Of a DNA stretch of 28,091 nucleotides, positions 1-6,952 are shown one piece after another. The stretch comes from Candidatus Methylomirabilota bacterium (lineage in GTDB: Bacteria > Methylomirabilota > Methylomirabilia > Methylomirabilales > Methylomirabilaceae): NCBI GenBank assembly GCA_028869615.1, contig JAGWRQ010000001.1:1-28091 (forward strand). The letters run 5' to 3'. Made by a program: the position numbers and the translations under genes. The notes under the pieces were generated by a model. The model was not told the origin of the DNA. It saw nothing but the letters and a program-made list of their open reading frames with translations, and did not search any database. Numbering within the stretch: the first letter of the stretch is position 1; each line of letters starts with the position of its first letter.

Positions 1-89
1 CCGGCCTCACTGGCGTCAATGATCGCCTGAAGGTTACTTCCTCGACCGGAAACCAGTACGCCAAGACGAAGCTTCTTACCACTGCTCAC
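1..89 (-). CDS. purN: Phosphoribosylglycinamide formyltransferase, N-terminal fragment (cut by window edge)
   Basis: The minus strand from a GTG at 89 reads VSSGKKLRLGVLVSG followed by RGSNLQAIIDASEA and then leaves the window. The GVLVSGRGSNLQAIID stretch is the N-terminal signature of PurN (GAR transformylase), which transfers a formyl group from 10-formyl-tetrahydrofolate to GAR in purine synthesis. An AGG lies six bases upstream of this GTG. A second in-frame GTG 14 codons further upstream (base 131) is possible, but PurN normally starts just before this motif. Only about 29 residues are visible, so completeness cannot be judged. The gene is divergent from the sulfur operon and has no obvious functional link to it. 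Confidence 0.8.
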   Translation of the reverse strand, partial: MSSGKKLRLGVLVSGRGSNLQAIIDASEA

Positions 90-228
90 TATGAACCTGC
101 CGCGTTGTTCCACCCGCCATTCCTGATGATCAAATCAACGTCTCAAGATAACAAAAAGGTCGGTGAGGGGCAAGCGGATTGAACAAATCCTAAGAACCGC
201 ACAGGGTTGATGAGTCATAATTTTTCAC

Positions 229-248
229 TTGACGTGAACAGTCGTCAA
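229..248. promoter_or_regulatory. Perfect inverted repeat, possible regulator operator
   Basis: TTGACG and CGTCAA form a perfect 6-bp inverted repeat separated by 8 bases. It lies 26 bp upstream of the -35 box of the Rrf2-family gene, in the purN/regulator divergent gap. Rrf2 regulators bind dyads, so this is a candidate binding site. It does not match the IscR or CymR consensus as I remember them. Confidence 0.35.
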
Positions 249-274
249 AGGCTCCGCAGACGAAAAAAAAGTTC

Positions 275-303
275 TTGACACGCAAAACAGGGGATTGTAT
301 AAG
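275..303 (+). promoter_or_regulatory. Sigma-70-type promoter for the sulfur operon
   Basis: A perfect TTGACA (275-280) is separated by exactly 17 bp from TATAAG (298-303). It lies 50 bp upstream of the Rrf2-family start codon. It is the best promoter match in this gap and probably drives the regulator and the genes behind it. Confidence 0.75.
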
Positions 304-353
304 AAACACGACTAGCTCAATCGACTTACTCTATATTTGGCAACTCATTAAAA

Positions 354-803
354 ATGAAAATATCTACAAAAGGTGATTACGCGACACGAGCCATGCAGGA
401 TCTGGCCCTCCATTATGAGCAAGGGCCGATTCAGATCGAAGATGTTGCCAAACGGCAGCACCTTCCAGTTCGGTACCTGGAACAGATCCTGCTGAGCCTC
501 AAACGGGCCGGGTTTCTGGAGAGCAAGCGTGGCATGAGCGGGGGTTACTACCTGGCGAAACATCCTCGAGAGATTACGATTGGAGCCATCATCCGGGCGA
601 TGGAAGGCCCGATCATCCCGATCTTCTGTGTCGGTAGCGGCCCACGGGAGATCTGTATTGAAGAGCCTCATTGCTGCCTCCGAGATGTCTGGGCTGACGT
701 CCGTGATGCCGTAGTGAAGATTGTGGACCACACCACGCTTGAAGACCTCTGCTGTCAAATCCGTACGAAACAGGAGCGAGAGGGGGTAAGCTACCAGATC
801 TAA
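354..803 (+). CDS. Rrf2-family transcriptional regulator, likely controller of the sulfur operon
   Basis: This 149-residue protein has the winged-helix architecture of the Rrf2 family (IscR, CymR, NsrR). It starts MKISTKGDYATRAM, and the recognition-wing signature SLKRAGFLESKRGMSGGYYL sits at about residues 48-67. Cysteines at 92, 101, 107 and 108 fall where IscR-type members bind a 2Fe-2S cluster (C92, C98 and C104 in IscR). The spacing differs, so cluster binding is plausible but unproven. CymR-type members lack the cluster and sense cysteine synthase/O-acetylserine instead, and this gene is directly followed by a CysK. It is the first gene of a long same-strand run of sulfur genes, so it probably represses or tunes that operon and itself. 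The start has only a weak ribosome site, but the N-terminus matches the family. Confidence 0.88.
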   Translation: MKISTKGDYATRAMQDLALHYEQGPIQIEDVAKRQHLPVRYLEQILLSLKRAGFLESKRGMSGGYYLAKHPREITIGAIIRAMEGPIIPIFCVGSGPREICIEEPHCCLRDVWADVRDAVVKIVDHTTLEDLCCQIRTKQEREGVSYQI

Positions 804-835
804 CGCGTCTGGGCTGCCTGGAGGTTGAACGCGCG

Positions 836-1750
836 ATGCCACGGTTGGTTCGAAATGTTTTGGAACTGATAGGCGATACCCCGCTGGTGCAGTTACAGCG
901 AATACCGCGTCGTGGATCAGCCAGGATTCTCGCTAAGTTGGAGTCGCTCAATCCTGGTGGGAGCGTAAAGGATAGGATCGCGTTGGCGATGATCGAGGAG
1001 GCAGAGCGGAGCGGGCGTCTGAAGCCTGGCGCCACGATCGTTGAGCCAACTTCGGGCAACACCGGAATCGGGCTGGCGATGGTGGCTGCCGTTAAAGGAT
1101 ATCGCCTGATCCTGACGATGCCGGAGGATATGAGCGCAGAGCGGCGGAAGTTGGTCGGTCGGCTCGGGGCTGAAGTGGTTCTGACCCCAGCCATCGAGGG
1201 GATGAGCGGCGCTGTCTACGCGGCAGAATCGCTTGTCGCGCAAAATCCTGGGTACTTCATGCCGCAACAGTTTACGAATCCGGCGAACCCGGACATCCAC
1301 CGCCGCACGACAGCTCAAGAGATTCTGAAAGCGACAGATGGCCAGATCGACGCCTTTGTGGCCGGCGTCGGGACCGGCGGGACGATTACCGGGGTAGGTG
1401 AGGTGCTGAAAAGGGAAGTCCCTGGTGTTCAGGTGGTTGCCGTGGAACCGGCCAGATCCCCCGTGCTCCAAGGAGGCAGATCCAGGCCGCACGGCATCCA
1501 GGGGATCGGCGCGAGCTTCGTTCCCGGCGTACTGAATATGCAAGTGATTGACGACATTATCGCAGTAGAGGACGAGGACGCCTATCGGATGGCCTCTCGC
1601 CTGAGCAAAGAGGAGGGCCTTCTGGTGGGGATCTCAGCCGGAGCCAACGTTTTCGCCGCGGTGGCGGTTGCCGAGCGGCTTGACACCAAAAAGATTGTGG
1701 TCACAATCCTCCCCGACACCGGGGAGCGGTACCTGTCGGTCGCACTCTGA
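836..1750 (+). CDS. cysK: Cysteine synthase A (O-acetylserine sulfhydrylase)
   Basis: The 304-residue product is a fold-type II PLP enzyme. It has the Schiff-base lysine K45 in NPGGSVKDR, the substrate loop PTSGNTGIGLA (70-80), the phosphate-binding glycine loop GVGTGGT (177-183) and the CysK-type GIQGIGASFVP segment. The reaction is O-acetylserine plus sulfide to cysteine plus acetate, in the cytoplasm. It follows the Rrf2 gene by 32 bp, with GGAGG 11 bases before the ATG. CysK often partners CymR-type regulators, which may explain the adjacency. It lacks the LRxxDEGF arginine found in the second cysteine synthase at 4547-5482, so the two paralogues probably use different activated serines. 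No serine acetyltransferase is encoded in the window. Confidence 0.92.
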   Translation: MPRLVRNVLELIGDTPLVQLQRIPRRGSARILAKLESLNPGGSVKDRIALAMIEEAERSGRLKPGATIVEPTSGNTGIGLAMVAAVKGYRLILTMPEDMSAERRKLVGRLGAEVVLTPAIEGMSGAVYAAESLVAQNPGYFMPQQFTNPANPDIHRRTTAQEILKATDGQIDAFVAGVGTGGTITGVGEVLKREVPGVQVVAVEPARSPVLQGGRSRPHGIQGIGASFVPGVLNMQVIDDIIAVEDEDAYRMASRLSKEEGLLVGISAGANVFAAVAVAERLDTKKIVVTILPDTGERYLSVAL

Positions 1751-1769
1751 CCTACAAGGGAGCACTCGC

Positions 1770-2918
1770 ATGAATGTCTATCGTGACATGAACGTCTCTC
1801 AAGCATGTACATCAGTGGAGGATGACCGCAATACGGCGATCCGTGTCTACATCCCAACCCCGTATCGAGGATTGACGCAGAATCAGCCCCGTGTCGAAGG
1901 ACGGGGGGACGATCTGGTGGAGCTTCTGGAGGATCTGGAGCGGCGCTTTCCGGGGATTCACACGCTTGTGTTCAACGAGATGGGCGAACTTCACCGCCAC
2001 CTGAACGTCTATGTAAACAACGTAGCGGTGGAGGAATTGGCGGGGAAGCGGACCGCGCTCAAGGGTGGAGACGAGGTGGCGTTGATCCCGGCTATGGCTG
2101 GAGGGGCCGGACCGTTCAACGAAGAGCAGATCCGCCGTTACAGTCGCCATATCATCCTTCCTGAGGTCGGTGGGAGGGGGCAGCGCAAGCTGTTGAACAG
2201 TTCGGCATTGCTCGTCGGGGCAGGTGGTCTGGGCTCTCCTGCGGCGCTGTACCTAGCCGCTGCCGGTGTCGGTCGCCTCGGCATCATCGACGCTGATGTC
2301 GTGGACTTGAGCAACCTGCAGCGCCAGATTCTTCATCATGTGGATGATGTGGGACGACCGAAGGTTGTCTCAGCCGTTGAGACGATCGGCCAGATCAATC
2401 CCGACGTGAAGGTCGAGCCGTTTCAAACGGTCCTCTCCTCGGCCAACGCGAAAGAGGTCATCAGCCAGTATGACGTGGTCGTGAATGGCTGCGATAATTT
2501 TCCGACCAGATACCTGGTCAACGATGCCTGCGTGCTCCTGAAGAAACCGCTCGTGGATGGGAGCATCTTCAAGTTTGAAGGACAGGTGACGGTCTTTATT
2601 CCCGGTCAAGGCTGCTACCGCTGCCTGTACCCCGCGCCCCCGCCTCCGGGGCTTGTTCCGAGCTGTCAGGAGGCCGGCGTCCTGGGCGTCCTGTGCGGCA
2701 TCATTGGGAGTCTCCAGGCGATCGAGGCGATCAAGTTGCTGCTCGGGATCGGCGATTCCTTAGCCGGACGACTCCTCTTCTTCGATTCGTTAGGGATGGA
2801 GTTCAGGCAGGTCAAGGTACGGCGCGACACCGATTGCCCGGTATGCGGAGACCATCCGACCATCACCGACCTGATCGATTACCACGAGTTCTGTGGAGTG
2901 CCAGGCGGTGATCACTGA
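1770..2918 (+). CDS. Ubiquitin-like CysO/MoaD domain fused to MoeB/ThiF E1-like adenylyltransferase
   Basis: The predicted protein has 382 residues. Residues 23-112 are a beta-grasp sulfur-carrier domain (AIRVYIPTPYRGLT to ALIPAMAGG), clearly paralogous to the free CysO-like protein at 14574-14852. Residues 113 onward form an E1-like MoeB/ThiF domain: RRYSRHIILPEVG, the ATP loop GAGGLGSPAALYLAAAGVG (150-168), then zinc CxxC pairs C282/C285 and C356/C359, with a candidate catalytic cysteine at C299. Such enzymes adenylate the carrier's C-terminal Gly-Gly so that it can accept sulfur as a thiocarboxylate. Here the diglycine 111-112 is internal, so it could be used only after cleavage; otherwise the E1 domain serves the free carrier. 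I chose the ATG at 1770 because an AAGGGAG lies before it; an in-frame ATG further upstream would overlap cysK. Confidence 0.88.
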   Translation: MNVYRDMNVSQACTSVEDDRNTAIRVYIPTPYRGLTQNQPRVEGRGDDLVELLEDLERRFPGIHTLVFNEMGELHRHLNVYVNNVAVEELAGKRTALKGGDEVALIPAMAGGAGPFNEEQIRRYSRHIILPEVGGRGQRKLLNSSALLVGAGGLGSPAALYLAAAGVGRLGIIDADVVDLSNLQRQILHHVDDVGRPKVVSAVETIGQINPDVKVEPFQTVLSSANAKEVISQYDVVVNGCDNFPTRYLVNDACVLLKKPLVDGSIFKFEGQVTVFIPGQGCYRCLYPAPPPPGLVPSCQEAGVLGVLCGIIGSLQAIEAIKLLLGIGDSLAGRLLFFDSLGMEFRQVKVRRDTDCPVCGDHPTITDLIDYHEFCGVPGGDH

Positions 2919-2937
2919 GGACTTGAGCGGCGCAGCT

Positions 2938-3954
2938 ATGATCCGGATGATGAGCTTGGGTCTGGTCGTCGGGGTAGCCTTCGGATACGCGCTGCAGCGC
3001 GGTCGCTTTTGTATGAACTCGACGTTTCGCGATATCCTGTTGACGCGGGATCTTACCTTGCTGCGAGCGTACCTTCTGGCGCTTTTGATTCAGATGGTCG
3101 GGGTGAGATTGATGGCGGCGTTGGGCCTGTTCGGGCTAGGCATCGCGCCCTTTTTCTGGATGGCCACACTGTTCGGAGGGTTCGTCTTTGGTCTCGGTAT
3201 GGCCTTTTCCGGCGGGTGCGCGAGCGGCAGCACGTACCGGTCAGGCGAGGGGATGGTGGGCTCGATTATCGCGCTGCTCGGCTTTGTGTTTGGGATTACC
3301 ATGACGAATGACGGTGTGTTGGAGCCGGTGCAGGCCGCCTTTCGGAGTCGAGTCATTGAGATCGACGGGCAGCCGGCGACGCTGGATCGGCTCTTGGGCG
3401 TCAATCCATGGATGTTGGTCGTGATCTTTGTAATGGTTGGCGGATGGTGGCTCCTGAAAAGTCCATCCGGCGGCTACCAGCGAGGGTGGAGCTGGGCAAG
3501 GAGCGGCATCACCATCGGCCTGATCGCGACGGTTGCCTGGCCGATCTCCACCCTGACCGGGAGGGAGTACGGCCTCTCGATGACCGAGCCGATTCGAACC
3601 ATCTCGGGATATCTGTTTACGGGGGATACCTCCCTGCTCAATTGGGGGAGTTTTATGTGGGGCGGGCTCATTGCGGGCGCTCACGTAGCGGCGCGGTCGC
3701 ATGGCGAGTTTGCCTGGCGCGCCCCGGGCGCCCAGCGTCTGCTCCAGGCTCTCGGAGGCGGTGTGCTGATGGGCATGGGGGCAGGCATTGCAGGTGGATG
3801 CAACATCGGCCACGGACTGACCGGGGTGCCGCTCTTCGGACTGAGCAGTATGACGGCGACCCTTAGCATTATCTTGGGCGTCTGGACCGGTGTCTATCTC
3901 TTATTCGGCAGTGTAGCGTTTGAGCGTGGTGTGCGTAGCACCCAGCGGGCGTAG
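2938..3954 (+). CDS. YeeE/YedE-family (TsuA-like) thiosulfate/sulfur transporter
   Basis: This 338-residue protein is strongly hydrophobic and built of two similar halves. The family's conserved cysteine loops are all present: GRFCMN (C25), SGGCASG (C94) and GGCNIGHG (C288). In the characterised thiosulfate transporter these cysteines relay the ion through the membrane by hydrogen bonding. It is probably an inner-membrane importer of thiosulfate or a related sulfur anion. Two TusA-like genes follow directly, the usual pairing for YeeE/YedE. I prefer the ATG at 2938, which begins right before the first membrane helix. An ATG at 2893 would overlap the E1 fusion by 26 bases and add 15 polar residues. 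Confidence 0.85.
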   Translation: MIRMMSLGLVVGVAFGYALQRGRFCMNSTFRDILLTRDLTLLRAYLLALLIQMVGVRLMAALGLFGLGIAPFFWMATLFGGFVFGLGMAFSGGCASGSTYRSGEGMVGSIIALLGFVFGITMTNDGVLEPVQAAFRSRVIEIDGQPATLDRLLGVNPWMLVVIFVMVGGWWLLKSPSGGYQRGWSWARSGITIGLIATVAWPISTLTGREYGLSMTEPIRTISGYLFTGDTSLLNWGSFMWGGLIAGAHVAARSHGEFAWRAPGAQRLLQALGGGVLMGMGAGIAGGCNIGHGLTGVPLFGLSSMTATLSIILGVWTGVYLLFGSVAFERGVRSTQRA

Positions 3955-3997
3955 AGTTTCTCGAGGCGACGTCGACCATGAAATTATGGGGGAAGCG

Positions 3998-4225
3998 ATG
4001 ACGCAGTACTCCCTTGATGTCACTGGAGAGATCTGCCCGTATCCGTTGATGTTAACAAAGCAGAAGATGGGGATGCTCACAGCCGGCGATCAACTGGTGG
4101 TGACGGTCGATTACGCGAAATCGGTCGAAGACATCCCCAGGTGGGCGAAAGCAGAAGGTTATTCGGTTCTGGCTATTGCGGAAGTTGGTAGAACGCAGTG
4201 GGAAATCGTCCTGGAAAAAGCCTGA
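3998..4225 (+). CDS. TusA-like sulfur carrier protein (first copy)
   Basis: The 75-residue product has the SirA/TusA fold signature: hydrophobic strand SLDVTGEICPYPLMLTKQKM with the sulfur-bearing cysteine C13 in a CPxP motif, ending in a strand with TQWEIVLEKA. TusA proteins hold a persulfide on this cysteine and pass sulfur between enzymes in the cytoplasm. The gene follows the YeeE-type transporter by 43 bp, a standard pairing in which TusA accepts or delivers imported sulfur. I chose the ATG at 3998, preceded by GGGGGAAG; an ATG at 3986 is also in frame. The enzyme that unloads sulfur from it cannot be told from the sequence. Confidence 0.87.
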   Translation: MTQYSLDVTGEICPYPLMLTKQKMGMLTAGDQLVVTVDYAKSVEDIPRWAKAEGYSVLAIAEVGRTQWEIVLEKA

Positions 4226-4249
4226 GTTGCATGAGCGGAGGAGGAGAAC

Positions 4250-4495
4250 ATGAGTGGGGCGCCTGAGCAGGTGGCGGAGTCCCTCGATCTGAAGGGTGAG
4301 GTATGCCCCTACACGTTTGTCAAGACCAAATTGGCATTGGAGGAGCTACAAAGTGGCCAGGTGCTGAGGGTCATCGTGGACAACCCTGGCTCTGCGGCGA
4401 ACGTTCCCAGGAGCCTGCACAGTGAAGGGCATACGGTTGTCGAGGTGACGAAACTGAATGACACTGACTGGGCGATTACGGTAAAAAAGGCCTGA
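4250..4495 (+). CDS. TusA-like sulfur carrier protein (second, divergent copy)
   Basis: This 81-residue protein is a second SirA/TusA-fold member with DLKGEVCPYTFVKTKLALEEL. The sulfur-bearing cysteine is C19. The CPxP motif has become CPYT, as in several TusA-like subfamilies. A strong GGAGGAG ribosome site precedes the ATG, 24 bp behind the first copy. Motif and sequence divergence suggest two non-redundant carriers, for instance one for transporter-derived thiosulfate and one feeding sulfide or persulfide to the CysO/E1 system. That division of labour is inference. Confidence 0.87.
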   Translation: MSGAPEQVAESLDLKGEVCPYTFVKTKLALEELQSGQVLRVIVDNPGSAANVPRSLHSEGHTVVEVTKLNDTDWAITVKKA

Positions 4496-4546
4496 CCCGC
4501 GGGGTAAGGGTAGGCCGGGAACGAGCCAGCCGCAAAGAGGACATGG

Positions 4547-5482
4547 ATGAAATCAGACGATATTCTTGATGCGATCGGGAATACACCGCTGGTGGAACTG
4601 CCGCGGATGAGTCCCAAGAAAGGGGTCCGGATCTTCGCCAAGCTGGAGGGAACCAACCCGACCGGCAGCTTGAAGGATCGAATCGCGAAGTACATGATCG
4701 AGCAGGCCGAGCGGAGCGGGGAGCTGACGAAGGACAAGACGATCCTGGAGCCGACGAGCGGCAACACCGGGATCGCCTTGGCCATGATCGGGCAAAGGAA
4801 GGGGTATAAGGTCAAGGTGGTGATCCCGGAAAACGCCACTCCGGAGCGACGCCAGCTTCTGGAGATCTTCGGCGCCGAGTTGATCTATTCCGATGGGACG
4901 AAAGGGAGCAACGGCGCCATCGAGTTGGCTCAAAAACTGGTGGCGCAGGATCCGACTCTCTACATGCCCTTTCAGTACGGCAATCCGGCCAACCCGATGG
5001 CCCACTATGAGACGACCGGGGTGGAGATCTTGAACGAGCTTCCGGACGTCGATGTCTTTGTGGCCGGCCTTGGGACCGGCGGAACACTGATGGGCGTGGG
5101 GAGACGGCTGAAGGAGCATAACCCCAAGACCAAGGTCATTGCCGTGGAGCCTCATCCGGGCGATCTGGTCCAGGGACTTCGAAGTCTGGACGAGGGTTTT
5201 ATCCCCCCGATCCTTGATACCAGCCTCTTGGACGGCAAAATCATGGTCGATTCCCGCTGCGCGTTTGCTGCCACCAAAGATCTGACCAATAAGGAAGGGA
5301 TCTTTGCGGGTGTCTCCTCCGGCGCTGTTGTTCATGTGGCGATCAGGATGGCGCACCGGATGGAGAAGGGCAATATCGTGGTCATCCTCTGTGATACCGG
5401 ATGGAAGTATATAAGTCTGGGTGTCTGGCACAAGGAGTTCCCGGCGTTGGGCGAGAACATGTACAGTCACCTCTGGTGGTAG
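4547..5482 (+). CDS. cysM: Cysteine synthase, CysM type (predicted O-phosphoserine and CysO-thiocarboxylate dependent)
   Basis: The 311-residue product is a fold-type II PLP enzyme with K43 in NPTGSLKDR, LEPTSGNTGIALAM (68-80) and AGLGTGGTLMG (173-183). From memory it matches Mycobacterium tuberculosis CysM along its whole length, including PENATPERRQLLE, QYGNPAN, DEGFIP, the late GWKYISLG and a C-terminal LW. R212 in GLRSLDEGF aligns with mycobacterial Arg220, the residue that selects O-phosphoserine over O-acetylserine. In that system the sulfur donor is the thiocarboxylate of CysO and the product is CysO-cysteine. Here the next gene, one base away, encodes a JAMM protease, matching the mycobacterial mec-cysO-cysM cluster. 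This is the strongest evidence for a protein-bound cysteine pathway here. Confidence 0.9.
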   Translation: MKSDDILDAIGNTPLVELPRMSPKKGVRIFAKLEGTNPTGSLKDRIAKYMIEQAERSGELTKDKTILEPTSGNTGIALAMIGQRKGYKVKVVIPENATPERRQLLEIFGAELIYSDGTKGSNGAIELAQKLVAQDPTLYMPFQYGNPANPMAHYETTGVEILNELPDVDVFVAGLGTGGTLMGVGRRLKEHNPKTKVIAVEPHPGDLVQGLRSLDEGFIPPILDTSLLDGKIMVDSRCAFAATKDLTNKEGIFAGVSSGAVVHVAIRMAHRMEKGNIVVILCDTGWKYISLGVWHKEFPALGENMYSHLWW

Positions 5483-5483
5483 G

Positions 5484-5960
5484 ATGGTCCTTACTGAACG
5501 AGAGCTGCATGAGATCTTCGCGCATGCTGAAAAGGCGTATCCTGAGGAAGCCTGCGGGATTGTTATAGGGAAGCCAGGCGATCCGAACACGAATATTGTC
5601 CATCGATGCGCAAATCTTGCAAATCAGTATCACCAAGACGATCCGATTCGGTATCCGAGAAATGCAAAGACCGCCTACATCATGGACCCGAAGAGTCTTC
5701 TGCGGATTCAGAGCGAAGCGGACGCGAAGGGCTTCGAGTTCGTGGTTATCTATCATTCACACCCCGATCATGAGGCCTATTTCTCTGAGACCGATCGAGA
5801 GCTGGCGCTGTTCGACGGTGAACCGGTGTGGCCGCGGCTGCGCTATCTCATCGTGTCGGTCAAAAATGGGGTCGTGTCATATTACAAGGTCTTCAGTTGG
5901 GACTCGATCGAAAAACAGTTTACAGCAGAACCATCGGCTGTCTGTGAACTCATCGACTAG
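5484..5960 (+). CDS. mec: JAMM/MPN+ zinc metalloprotease, Mec-type CysO-cysteine peptidase
   Basis: This 158-residue protein has the complete JAMM motif. The glutamate is E22 in YPEEACG, followed by H91-S-H93, seven residues, S101, two residues and D104. Mec of mycobacteria hydrolyses CysO-cysteine to release cysteine and regenerate CysO ending in Gly-Gly. Related bacterial JAMM enzymes (QbsD, HcyD) trim extra C-terminal residues from sulfur carriers. The ATG at 5484 begins one base after the cysM stop, so the two are probably translationally coupled. Likely substrates in this window are the free carrier ending Gly-Gly-Cys (14574-14852) and possibly the internal Gly-Gly of the CysO-E1 fusion. 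The motif assignment is firm; the substrates are inference from context. Confidence 0.88.
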   Translation: MVLTERELHEIFAHAEKAYPEEACGIVIGKPGDPNTNIVHRCANLANQYHQDDPIRYPRNAKTAYIMDPKSLLRIQSEADAKGFEFVVIYHSHPDHEAYFSETDRELALFDGEPVWPRLRYLIVSVKNGVVSYYKVFSWDSIEKQFTAEPSAVCELID

Positions 5961-5963
5961 CAC

Positions 5964-6905
5964 ATGATAAACCTTGACGCCGGGCAAATTACGCTCATCG
6001 GCATCACGCTCTTTGCGGCCACGGTCAATGGGGCGCTGGGATACGGATTTTCATCGCTGACCGTCCCGGTCGCCCTCATCTTTTATTCCAACAGAATCTT
6101 GAATCCCGCTCTGGTGCTGGTGGAAGTGGCGCTCAACAGCTACGTGCTGCTCGTCAATCGCAGGAGTATCCCGAAGATCTGGAAGAGGGTGCTGCCGATC
6201 GTGGGTGGTCTTATTCCGGGGATCATCGGGGGGAGCTATGCGCTCTCGACGGCGAGCCCGGAATGGCTCAAGCTGATGACGTATCTTATTGTGCTGCCCT
6301 TGATTCTGCTGCAGGCTGCCGGGGTAAGGCGGCCGATCCACTCTGAGCACCTTATCGGTGTACCTTTCGGTGCCGGCGTTGGTGTCTGCTATTCAGTGAC
6401 GACCATCTCTGGTCCGCCACTGGCACTCCTGTTCAATAACCAAGGCTTTGTCAAAGGCGAATTTCGAGCCGCTTTGGGGCTGATCAGGGTGGTCGAATCA
6501 ACCGTAACAGCGACCGCATATTATCTGCTCGGTGTGTACAGCACCGCAGGTACGGGGCTTCTGTCGTCGATCGTACCGAGCGTCGCGCTCGGGATCCCGA
6601 TAGGGGCCTATATCATCAGACGGATGAATGCTGAAACATTTCGAAGAATCTGTATGAGCTTTGATGCCTGGGTGGTGGGCTTTGGCCTATCCAAGGTACT
6701 GATCGATCTGAGGCTAGCGACCAGCCCGAGTGGTTACGTTGTCTGGCTGGCCGTCATTCTGATCGATCTCACTTTACTGTACGGCTTTTTCATGAAGGGG
6801 TCGGAGATGGCGACGACGGCCTTGAGTGCCAATGTCCCTGGCGGCGGGTCGAGACTCATACCTCAAAAAGCGCCTGTGGTGACGCCGGATGATCTATCTA
6901 CATGA
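5964..6905 (+). CDS. TauE/SafE-family sulfite/organosulfur permease
   Basis: This 313-residue polytopic membrane protein has the TauE/SafE (formerly DUF81) pattern. An N-terminal hydrophobic half contains the glycine-rich NGALGYGFSSLTVP; a polar loop is followed by a second half with SVTTISGPPLALLFNNQG and further membrane segments. Family members are thought to export sulfite or organosulfonate-derived anions. It starts three bases after the JAMM gene and precedes sulfite reductase, so sulfite efflux or balance during sulfate reduction is the natural reading. The direction and substrate of transport cannot be read from the sequence. The last 40 residues are hydrophilic and probably cytoplasmic. 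Confidence 0.82.
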   Translation: MINLDAGQITLIGITLFAATVNGALGYGFSSLTVPVALIFYSNRILNPALVLVEVALNSYVLLVNRRSIPKIWKRVLPIVGGLIPGIIGGSYALSTASPEWLKLMTYLIVLPLILLQAAGVRRPIHSEHLIGVPFGAGVGVCYSVTTISGPPLALLFNNQGFVKGEFRAALGLIRVVESTVTATAYYLLGVYSTAGTGLLSSIVPSVALGIPIGAYIIRRMNAETFRRICMSFDAWVVGFGLSKVLIDLRLATSPSGYVVWLAVILIDLTLLYGFFMKGSEMATTALSANVPGGGSRLIPQKAPVVTPDDLST

Positions 6906-6952
6906 GTGCATGTCTCGGGAGTTGCAGGCGATAAATGATGGAGAGGGTAATC

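Noticed and set aside
4553..5590. Long open frame on the minus strand opposite cysM
   Set aside because: It lies entirely over the cysM/mec genes, has no recognisable family, and its composition is that of antisense to a GC-rich gene.
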